From NCBI RefSeq assembly GCF_010731675.1, contig NZ_AP022584.1, positions 3,038,001 through 3,102,000 on the forward strand: a stretch of 64,000 nt of DNA. The letters are read 5' to 3'. This document shows positions 17,774 to 24,661 of this stretch, in pieces. Numbering within the stretch: position 1 is the stretch's first letter; each line of letters opens with the position of its first letter. The notes below the pieces were generated by a model that had not been told where the DNA came from, did not search any database, and was given only the letters and a program-made list of their open reading frames with translations. The DNA is from Mycobacterium marseillense (lineage in GTDB: Bacteria > Actinomycetota > Actinomycetes > Mycobacteriales > Mycobacteriaceae). A program made the translations under genes and the position numbers.

Positions 17774-20194
17774 GTGACCACAGATCGCATCGCGGATCCC
17801 TGGGGGACGCGCACCCCGTATGAACCCGGCACCGGTTGGCCGGAGCGAGTCGACACCTACCTGGCCGATGGCATCACCGCCGAGTCGGTGGATCGCTGGG
17901 TGCAATCGGCGGCGGTGCTGCACTCCAACGGCGACGGTTTGGACATCGCCGTCAAGGACGGCCGGATCGTGGGCGTGCGCGGGCGCGCCGTCGACCGGGT
18001 CAACCACGGGCGCCTCGACCCCAAGGATCTGTTCGGCTGGCAGGCCAACGCCTCCGCGGACCGGCTCACCACCCCGATGATCAGGGAGCACGGCACGTTG
18101 AAGCCGTGCGACTGGGACACCGCCATGGGGCGGATCGTCGACCGCAGCAAGCAACTGCTCGACAGCTACGGCCCCAGCTCGATCGGCTTCTACACGTCCG
18201 GACAGTTGTTTCTGGAGGCCTACTACACGCAGGGCGCCATCGCGCACGGGGCGATCGGCACCAACCACGTCGACGGCAACACCCGGCTGTGCACCGCGAC
18301 GGCGGCCGAGGCGCTGAAGGAATCGTTCGGCTGCGACGGGCAGCCCGGGTCCTACACCGACGTCGACCATGCCGACGTCATCGCGTTGTTCGGGCACAAC
18401 GTCGCCGAGACGCAGACGGTGCTGTGGGCGCGGATGCTGGACCGGCTGGACGGCGGCTCGCCGCCGGCCATCGTCTGCGTCGACCCGCGGCTGACACCCG
18501 TCGCCCGCCGCGCCACCGTCCACCTGGCGCCGGTGCCGGGCACCAACGTCGCGTTGATGAACGGCCTGCTGCACGAGATCATCGCCAACGGCTGGATCGA
18601 TGAGGACTACATCGATTCGCACACAGTCGGTTTCGACGAGCTGCGCAGTCGGGTCGCCGAATTCGGACCCGAGCGGGTCGCCGAGATCTGCGGCGTGGCG
18701 GCCGAGGACATCCGCCACGCCGCGCGGCTGCTGGGCACGGCGGAGCGGTTGCTGTCCACCGTGCTGCAGGGCTTCTACCAGTCGCACCAGGCCACCGCGG
18801 CGGCCGTGCAGGTCAACAACATTCACCTGGTGCGCGGCATGCTGGGCAAGCCCGGCTGCGGTGTGCTGCAGATGAACGGGCAGCCGACCGCGGAGAACAC
18901 CCGCGAATGCGGTGCCGACGGGGATCTGGCCGGTTTCCGCAACTGGTCCAACGATTCCCACGTCACCGAGTTGGCGGAATTGTGGAACCTCGAGCCCCTG
19001 CAGATCCCCCACTACGGCCCGCCCACGCACGCCATGCAGATGTTCCGCTTCGCCGAGGAGGGGACTCTGCGGATGTTGTGGGTCACCGCCACCAACCCTC
19101 TGGTGTCGCTGCCGGAGTTGGCCCGCATCCGCGACATCTTCTCCCAGGAGCGGCTGTTCCTGGTCGTCCAGGACATCTTCCTGACCGAAACCGCCGCCTT
19201 GGCCGACGTGGTGTTGCCCGCCGCGGCGTGGGCCGAGAAGACCGGCACCTTCACCAATGCCGACCGCACCGTGCACCTGTCCGAAAAGGCGGTCGAGCCA
19301 CCGGGTTCCGCACGCTCGGACCTCGACATCTTCCTGGACTACGCGCGCCGGATGGACTTCCGTGACAAGGACGGCCAACCGTTCCCGCCCTGGACCGATG
19401 CCGAGTCGGCGTTCGAGGCGTGGAAGAAATGCAGCGCGGGGAGGCCGTGCGACTACACCGGTCTGAGCTACGAGAAGCTGCGCGGCGGCAGCGGCATCCA
19501 ATGGCCCTGCAACACAGAACATCCCGACGGCACCGAACGCCTCTACGCCGACGCGAAGTTCTGGGCGAAACCCGACTACTGCGAGGCATACGGCAAAGAC
19601 CTGATCACGGGCGCCCCGCTGCAGCCCGATGAATACCGCTCGATGAACCCCTACGGCAGGGCGATCATCAAGGCGGCCGAATACGTTCCTCCGCACGAGC
19701 GGACCAGCCCGGATTTCCCGTTCGCGCTGATCACCGGGCGCACCGTCTACCACTTCCACACCCGCACGAAAACAGCACGGGCACAGCAACTCCAGCAGGC
19801 CGCGCCCGAGGTGTGGGTCGAGGTCTCGGCCGGCGATGCGCGCCGGCTGGGCATCGCCGACGGCGAGATGGTCGAGGTGCGCACGCCGCGCGGCTGCATC
19901 AGGTGCGCGGCGCGCGTCTGCGGCATCCGCGATGGCGTGTTGTTCGTGCCCTTCCACTACGGCTACTGGGACGTCGGGGAGCAGGGGGCGGGCACCGGCC
20001 ATCACCGGGCCGGCAACGAACTCACGCTGACCGATTGGGACCCGGTGTCCAAGCAGCCGATCTACAAGACGGCCGCCGCCCGGCTGCGCAAGGCTCACGC
20101 CAGGCACGCGGAGCGAAACGGGTCGGTGCCCGCGGGCGCGGCGCCGGCGACGACCGGTGTGACCGAAGCGCTTTCGGCGGGGAGCCGGCCATGA
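17774..20194 (+). CDS. molybdopterin oxidoreductase (NasA/FdhF-like) lacking the N-terminal Fe-S cysteines
   Basis: The 806-residue protein belongs to the molybdopterin bis-guanine-dinucleotide oxidoreductase family. The central region carries the NasA-like Mo-ligand motif NTRLCTAT with Cys173, and residues 670-780 form the MGD-binding domain (ITGRTVYHFHTRTKT). The usual N-terminal C-x2-C-x3-C-x27-C site for a 4Fe-4S cluster is preserved in spacing, but its ligands are Ala47, His50, Asp54 and Asp82. The cluster is therefore probably absent and electron transfer altered. The start is a GTG at 17774. The stop overlaps the next ATG by four bases, implying coupling to the helical protein downstream. 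Substrate is unknown. Confidence 0.9.
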   Translation: MTTDRIADPWGTRTPYEPGTGWPERVDTYLADGITAESVDRWVQSAAVLHSNGDGLDIAVKDGRIVGVRGRAVDRVNHGRLDPKDLFGWQANASADRLTTPMIREHGTLKPCDWDTAMGRIVDRSKQLLDSYGPSSIGFYTSGQLFLEAYYTQGAIAHGAIGTNHVDGNTRLCTATAAEALKESFGCDGQPGSYTDVDHADVIALFGHNVAETQTVLWARMLDRLDGGSPPAIVCVDPRLTPVARRATVHLAPVPGTNVALMNGLLHEIIANGWIDEDYIDSHTVGFDELRSRVAEFGPERVAEICGVAAEDIRHAARLLGTAERLLSTVLQGFYQSHQATAAAVQVNNIHLVRGMLGKPGCGVLQMNGQPTAENTRECGADGDLAGFRNWSNDSHVTELAELWNLEPLQIPHYGPPTHAMQMFRFAEEGTLRMLWVTATNPLVSLPELARIRDIFSQERLFLVVQDIFLTETAALADVVLPAAAWAEKTGTFTNADRTVHLSEKAVEPPGSARSDLDIFLDYARRMDFRDKDGQPFPPWTDAESAFEAWKKCSAGRPCDYTGLSYEKLRGGSGIQWPCNTEHPDGTERLYADAKFWAKPDYCEAYGKDLITGAPLQPDEYRSMNPYGRAIIKAAEYVPPHERTSPDFPFALITGRTVYHFHTRTKTARAQQLQQAAPEVWVEVSAGDARRLGIADGEMVEVRTPRGCIRCAARVCGIRDGVLFVPFHYGYWDVGEQGAGTGHHRAGNELTLTDWDPVSKQPIYKTAAARLRKAHARHAERNGSVPAGAAPATTGVTEALSAGSRP

Positions 20195-20670
20195 AACTCA
20201 AGCTGGCGATCCGCGAACTCCACCGCTCCGAACGCAAGCTGGCCCACGAACTCAATGTGGTCGCCGCGCGACACCACAGCGACCAGGACATCAGCCACCT
20301 GGCGCAGGACCTGGCCGGCTGGTCACGCCATCACCTCGCCGAACTGGCACGCCACGGCCGCCACTACGGCCTGCGCCTGTCCTCCGACCCCCGCACCGGC
20401 GCGGTCACCGGTTTCCTGCAATCGCGGCTCGGCGGCCTGCTGCGGCACCGGCCCGAGCCGGGGTTGATGCTGCTCGCCGACCTGCGCCGGATTCACCGGC
20501 TGGCGGCGGGGGTGTCGCTGGATTGGGAGCTGTTGGCCCAGGGTGCGCAGGCGGCCAAGGATGCCGAACTGCTGAGCCTGGCCTCGCGCTGCCATCCCGA
20601 GACGCTGCGCCAGATGCGCTGGGCCAACGCGATGCTCAAAGAGCTTTCGCCGCAGGTGTTGATGAACTGA
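20191..20670 (+). CDS. small all-helical protein coupled to the molybdopterin oxidoreductase
   Basis: The 159-residue protein is predicted to be all-helical with several His and Glu residues spread over four helices (HRSERKLAHEL, HHSDQDISHLAQDL, SRHHLAELARHGRHYG), suggesting a ferritin-like or hemerythrin-like four-helix bundle. I do not recognise a named family with certainty. Its ATG overlaps the oxidoreductase TGA (ATGA), so it is probably made in fixed ratio with that enzyme. It could be an electron-transfer partner, chaperone or metal-binding subunit. A strong hairpin follows its stop. Confidence 0.75.
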   Translation: MKLKLAIRELHRSERKLAHELNVVAARHHSDQDISHLAQDLAGWSRHHLAELARHGRHYGLRLSSDPRTGAVTGFLQSRLGGLLRHRPEPGLMLLADLRRIHRLAAGVSLDWELLAQGAQAAKDAELLSLASRCHPETLRQMRWANAMLKELSPQVLMN

Positions 20671-20677
20671 AACGGCG

Positions 20678-20710
20678 AACGCGGTGGCCGCCATCAGCGG
20701 TCACCGCGTT
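20678..20710. terminator. terminator-like hairpin between convergent genes
   Basis: AACGCGGTG (20678-20686) pairs perfectly with CACCGCGTT (20702-20710), and an inner CCGC/GCGG pairing extends the stem to a five-base loop. It lies eight bases after the 20191-20670 gene and before the convergent patatin gene. It has no T-run, as is usual in mycobacteria. Confidence 0.6.
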
Positions 20711-20779
20711 CTCTCGCCTCCTCGTCGCCAGTCTGGCACGTGCGCGACGAGCCGTCACTTCACCTGGCGGGACGGCGGC

Positions 20780-21784
20780 TTACCGGAACCGGTCCAGATA
20801 AGCCGGCCAGTCCCACGTCGACAGGAACGCCTGCGCCGCGGCATAGCCGCTCTCGTACAGCTCTTCGAGGCGGCCCTTGGAGACGTCGAAATCGAGCACC
20901 CCGACGTCGGTGGATTCGACCGCGATGGCGCGGGCCGCGACCCACGGCCGGCTGAGATGGGTCTGGTCGTGGCCGGCCAGCATGGTGGTGACCAGGCTTT
21001 CCAGCAGTGCGGTCTGGTCGAGGAAGCGCAAGGGTTTCAGGGCCGGCATCACCGCCCCGATGCCCTCGGTGAGCCTGGGCAGGACGGTGACCCCGAACGT
21101 GGGCCAGCGCGGCGCCCTGCCGTCGGGCCGGTCGAAGGTGTCGATGGGGAAATTCGACAGCACGCCGCCGTCGACGAGGGTGGACGTCGTGCCGTCGGCG
21201 CCGGTCAGCTTGACGGGGCGATAGAAGAACGGGATCGCCATCGAGGCGCGCACCGCGTCGGCCACCGGCTGCTCGTCGGGATCCAGTCCGTAGAGCCGCC
21301 GATAGTCCCACGGGAACCGCACCAGCTGGGCCGCGGTCAGATCGGCGACGGTCACCACCAGCTTGTCGCGCCGCCCCTCGAGCAGGCGGTCGTCGTCGAG
21401 GTGCAGATCGCCGAAGCGGGTGACCCCGAAGTTCTTCAGCTCGCTGCGAATCCACTCATACGCCACGTCGCCGCGGTACATGCTCGAATCGGTGACCAGC
21501 CCCCAGGCCGCGCCGAGATAGGGCACGGGCCCGGCGTCGCGCCACTTACGCAGGGGGACCGAGAAGGCGAGCTCCTTGACCTGCGCGCCGGTCAGCTGCC
21601 CGTCGCTGGATCCGGCCGCCAGGATCGCCGCGACCACCGAACCGGCCGAGACCCCGGACACCCGCTTGATCGAATACCCGGCATCCATCAGCGCGACGAT
21701 GGCGCCCACCAGACCGATGAACTTGACGCCTCCGCCGGAGAGCACCAGATCGACGGCCTTCGGCTGGCGTGTCTGAGCTGCCAT
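20780..21784 (-). CDS. patatin-like phospholipase
   Basis: The 334-residue protein is a patatin-fold lipid acyl hydrolase. The oxyanion loop LSGGGVKFIG lies near residues 15-24, the nucleophile motif GVSAGS near residues 44-49, and the catalytic-dyad Asp in VDGGVLSNFP near residue 204. All elements of the Ser-Asp dyad are present. No signal peptide is seen. The start codon abuts the cyanase stop directly, so cynS and this gene are co-transcribed. A link between cyanate detoxification and lipid hydrolysis is not obvious, and the target lipid is unknown. Confidence 0.92.
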   Translation of the reverse strand: MAAQTRQPKAVDLVLSGGGVKFIGLVGAIVALMDAGYSIKRVSGVSAGSVVAAILAAGSSDGQLTGAQVKELAFSVPLRKWRDAGPVPYLGAAWGLVTDSSMYRGDVAYEWIRSELKNFGVTRFGDLHLDDDRLLEGRRDKLVVTVADLTAAQLVRFPWDYRRLYGLDPDEQPVADAVRASMAIPFFYRPVKLTGADGTTSTLVDGGVLSNFPIDTFDRPDGRAPRWPTFGVTVLPRLTEGIGAVMPALKPLRFLDQTALLESLVTTMLAGHDQTHLSRPWVAARAIAVESTDVGVLDFDVSKGRLEELYESGYAAAQAFLSTWDWPAYLDRFR

Positions 21785-22240
21785 CTACTGCTCCGACGAA
21801 ACCCATTGGTAGGGAAGGAATTTCCCGTCGAAGGTGACCACGACGCGGTCACCCGAGGGGTGGGGCTTCTTCTGCAGAGCGACGCTGAAGTTGATCGCGC
21901 TCATGATCCCGTCGCCGAACTGTTCGGCGATCAGCTCCTTGAGGGCGCCCCCGTACACCTGCAGGGCTTCGTAGAAGCGGTAGACGGTCGGGTCGGTGGG
22001 CACCGCGCTGGGCAGGCCTCCCCGCATGGGCGCGGCGGCCAGCACCGGCACCGCCGACTCGTCGAGGCCGAGCATCCCGGCCAGGATCGCGGCCTGCTCG
22101 ACCGGAATCGGGTGCTGCCCGAGCAACGCCGCCGTGGTCCACACCACCGGCCTGTCGATGGCGTCGGCCAGCTGTTGCCACGTCAGCCCCTTGGCCAGGC
22201 GCGCGACGACGATCTGTTCGGTGAGTTCGGTTCTCGTCAT
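21785..22240 (-). CDS. cynS: cyanate hydratase (cyanase)
   Basis: CynS converts cyanate and bicarbonate to ammonia and carbon dioxide in a decameric cytosolic enzyme. The 151-residue protein has the N-terminal helical domain and a C-terminal catalytic domain with TVYRFYEALQVYG (Arg and Glu of the active site) and the FGDGIMSAINF segment with the catalytic Ser. The ATG at 22240 gives the expected start TRTELTEQI; an in-frame codon 12 bases upstream is less likely. The gene is directly upstream of the patatin gene. No cynT carbonic anhydrase or cynR regulator is adjacent. Confidence 0.95.
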   Translation of the reverse strand: MTRTELTEQIVVARLAKGLTWQQLADAIDRPVVWTTAALLGQHPIPVEQAAILAGMLGLDESAVPVLAAAPMRGGLPSAVPTDPTVYRFYEALQVYGGALKELIAEQFGDGIMSAINFSVALQKKPHPSGDRVVVTFDGKFLPYQWVSSEQ

Positions 22241-22277
22241 GGGTCCCAGCATGCACGCCGGCCGCCGGGGCCGCGCC

Positions 22278-23051
22278 TCAGCCCGGTTTGGTCGCGGTGA
22301 CCAGCCGCGTGGCGAACCACGGGCCGCCGTACCACATCCGCCAGCCGAGGTTGCGCCGCCGCACGCTGCGCCAGCCCAGTTCGCGCAGCCGCTCGGCGTG
22401 CTGACGCGTCTCCCAGAGGTCCGCGATCGCGAGCCGGCCGCCCGGCCGCAGCACGCGTGCGGCTTCGTCGAGCGCCTGCCGTCGGCCCGCGTGGCCGCCG
22501 ATGTTGTGGATGGCCAGGTTGCTCACGATCACGTCGACGCTCTCGTCGGGCAGCGGGAGCGCGGTCATGTCGGCGGTGTGCACCTCGATGCGGTCTGCGA
22601 CGCCTTCGGCGACCGCGTTGGCCAGCGTGGCCTGCTGCGAGTTGTCCGTCTGGTCCGCCTGCCACAGGTCGACACCGATCGCACGGCCTCGCGGCAACCG
22701 CTTGGCCGCCGCCAGCAGCACCGCGCCCCGCCCACAGCCGAGGTCGAGCACCGTCTCGTCGCCGGTGAGCCGCAGATCGCTCAGAACGCGGTCCCACACA
22801 ACGAATTTCCCGGACCGCGTCGCGTAGATGTACAGCAGTGCGTTTCCCGCGATGCCGGCGCTCGACACCGCGGCCAGGGCCGCCCTGAGCCGCTTGCCGC
22901 GCGCCCAGCCGATGCCCGCCCACACGGCCAGGGCGGCGGCTTGCGCGCCGATGCCTATCGCCTGGGTTCGTGCCGAGAATCTATGAAAAGAGCCGTCGAC
23001 TCCGTAATCGCCCTGATGGTCATGCACGCCCCACAGCTTACGACTCAGCAA
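22278..23051 (-). CDS. SAM-dependent methyltransferase with N-terminal membrane segments
   Basis: The 257-residue protein has two likely membrane helices (near residues 30-50 and 58-78), then a class I methyltransferase domain whose SAM motif VLDLGCGRGAVLLA lies near residues 102-115, and a later VIVSNLAIHNIGG segment. Membrane anchoring suggests a lipid or quinone substrate, but this is inference. The start is uncertain: a TTG at 23051 gives the full frame and a GTG at 23027 would shorten it by eight residues. cynS lies 37 bases downstream. Confidence 0.82.
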   Translation of the reverse strand: MLSRKLWGVHDHQGDYGVDGSFHRFSARTQAIGIGAQAAALAVWAGIGWARGKRLRAALAAVSSAGIAGNALLYIYATRSGKFVVWDRVLSDLRLTGDETVLDLGCGRGAVLLAAAKRLPRGRAIGVDLWQADQTDNSQQATLANAVAEGVADRIEVHTADMTALPLPDESVDVIVSNLAIHNIGGHAGRRQALDEAARVLRPGGRLAIADLWETRQHAERLRELGWRSVRRRNLGWRMWYGGPWFATRLVTATKPG

Positions 23052-23076
23052 GTCGCCGAAGGTTTTTCATGCCCCC

Positions 23077-23592
23077 TCACCACCGGCCGTGATGCACCAC
23101 CTCGGAGAACGGCCGGCGATTCGGCGTGCGGATCGGGCGCAGCGGACGGTCGGCGGGGTAGCCCACCCCGAGCAGGAAGGCCACCAGGTGATCGTCGGGC
23201 ACGCCCAGGATGGCGCGCGCTTTCTCCTGGTCGCCCACCGACGAGTGGCCGGTCCCGATTCCCAGGTCGGTGGCCGCGATCATCATCGCCATGGTGGCCT
23301 GGCCGATGTCGTAGTTGTCGGTGACCACCCGGCGTTCATCGGGCGGCACCGGCGCCACGATCGCGATCGCGGCCGGCGCCGCGGCGATGTGGCCGGCACC
23401 CCGCCAGACCGTGGCCAGCTCCTGCAGCTGGGTGCGGTCGGTGACGATGACGAAGTCCCAGGGCTGGCGGTTTTTGGCCGACGGCGCCCGCCAGCCGGCT
23501 TCGGCGATCCGGTTGAGGTCCTCCTCGGCGATCTCGCGCGCCTGGTACTCGCGCACGTTGCGCCGCGCGCAGATCGCGTCCCACGCATCCAT
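23077..23592 (-). CDS. nitroreductase-family FMN protein
   Basis: The 171-residue protein is a nitroreductase-fold flavoprotein. The FMN phosphate-binding segment ARRNVREY lies near residues 10-17, followed by APSAKNRQPWDFVIV near residue 37 and the second FMN region GIGTGHSSVGD near residue 111. The length is short for the family but complete. The ATG at 23592 has GGGAGGG seven bases upstream. It is divergent from the cyclopropane synthase gene at 23755. The donor may be NAD(P)H; the acceptor is unknown. Similar short members include BluB-like and putative NAD(P)H oxidoreductases, so substrate assignment is not possible. Confidence 0.88.
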   Translation of the reverse strand: MDAWDAICARRNVREYQAREIAEEDLNRIAEAGWRAPSAKNRQPWDFVIVTDRTQLQELATVWRGAGHIAAAPAAIAIVAPVPPDERRVVTDNYDIGQATMAMMIAATDLGIGTGHSSVGDQEKARAILGVPDDHLVAFLLGVGYPADRPLRPIRTPNRRPFSEVVHHGRW

Positions 23593-23754
23593 CACGTTCC
23601 CTCCCGCTAGCCGTTTCCCCAAGTATCGACGAAGCTCTCCGCCTCGGCCGCCGAAGTTTGCGTGCGGGGAAATCGGGAAGGCCGTGGTGAACCAACCGGG
23701 CGGGCCGCTCGTGAACAACTGAATGCCCCCAAGTCAGAAAGGCGGGTAGCCGCC

Positions 23755-24621
23755 GTGGCAGAGAACCTGACGCCGCATTTCGAAGAGGTACAGGCCCACT
23801 ACGACCTGTCAGATGACTTCTTCCGGTTGTTCCTCGACCCCACCATGACCTACAGCTGCGCGTACTGGGACCGCGGCCGAGATATCACCCTGGAAGAGGC
23901 GCAGCTGCGCAAGATGGATCTCTCGCTGGGCAAGCTGGGCCTGCGCCCGGGGATGACGCTGCTGGACGTGGGCTGCGGCTGGGGCGGCACGGCGCTGCGC
24001 GCGATCGAGAAGTACGACGTCAACGTCATCGGGCTGACCCTGTCGGAACACCAGGCCACGCACGTCCAGAAGCTTTTCGACGCGCTCGACACCCAACGCA
24101 GCCGGCGGGTCCTACTGCACGGCTGGGAGGAGTTCGACGAGCCGGTGGACCGGATCGTCTCCATCGGCGCCTTCGAGCACTTCGGGTACGACCGCTATGA
24201 CGATTTCTTCGCGATGGCTCACCGCGTCCTGCCCGACGACGGGGTGATGTTGCTGCACACGATCACCATGCTGCCCCCGCAGCAGATCGTCGAGCGCGGA
24301 CTGCCGATGACCGAGGAGCAGACGAGCTTCAACGAATTCATCGCCACCGAGATCTTCCCCGGCGGCCAGTTGCCGGCCATCGAGATCGTCGAGTTCCACG
24401 CGTCGAAGATGGGTTTCAACCTCAAACGCCGGCAGTCGCTGCAGCTGCACTACGCCCGGACCCTCGACCACTGGGCCGAGGCGCTGCAGGCCCACCACAG
24501 CGAGGCCGTCGCGATCCAGTCCGAAGAGGTCTATCAGCGCTACATGCGCTACCTGACCGGCTGCGCCGACGCGTTCCGCACCGGCTACATCGACATCAAC
24601 CAGTTCACGCTGGCGAAGTAG
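23755..24621 (+). CDS. cyclopropane mycolic acid synthase (CmaA1/MmaA2-like)
   Basis: The 288-residue protein is a SAM-dependent cyclopropane mycolate synthase. Its N-terminus LTPHFEEVQAHYDLSDDFF and C-terminus GYIDINQFTLAK match MmaA2 and CmaA1 better than MmaA1 or MmaA4. The SAM loop [10 protein letters not shown] and the motif GAFEHFGYDRYDDFF are intact. The stretch before IATEIFPGG (EEQTSFNEF) differs from the ARFLKF seen in MmaA2 and CmaA1, so chain specificity may be altered. The GTG at 23755 has AAAGG about 12 bases upstream. It sits far from mmaA1 and mmaA4 and directly before the recCBD block. Confidence 0.9.
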   Translation: MAENLTPHFEEVQAHYDLSDDFFRLFLDPTMTYSCAYWDRGRDITLEEAQLRKMDLSLGKLGLRPGMTLLDVGCGWGGTALRAIEKYDVNVIGLTLSEHQATHVQKLFDALDTQRSRRVLLHGWEEFDEPVDRIVSIGAFEHFGYDRYDDFFAMAHRVLPDDGVMLLHTITMLPPQQIVERGLPMTEEQTSFNEFIATEIFPGGQLPAIEIVEFHASKMGFNLKRRQSLQLHYARTLDHWAEALQAHHSEAVAIQSEEVYQRYMRYLTGCADAFRTGYIDINQFTLAK

Positions 24622-24640
24622 GCGCCCCGTCCCGGGCGCC
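24621..24640 (+). terminator. terminator-like hairpin after the cyclopropane synthase gene
   Basis: GGCGCCC (24621-24627) pairs with GGGCGCC (24634-24640) around a six-base loop, followed by GGGGTTTATC. It begins on the last base of the stop codon and separates the methyltransferase from recC. Confidence 0.55.
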
Positions 24641-24661
24641 GGGGTTTATCGTGACAGCGCA

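Noticed and set aside
15287..20107. A 1606-codon minus-strand open frame
   Set aside because: It lies antisense to glyoxalase II, echA3 and the molybdopterin oxidoreductase, which have clear motifs; composition is typical of a shadow frame.
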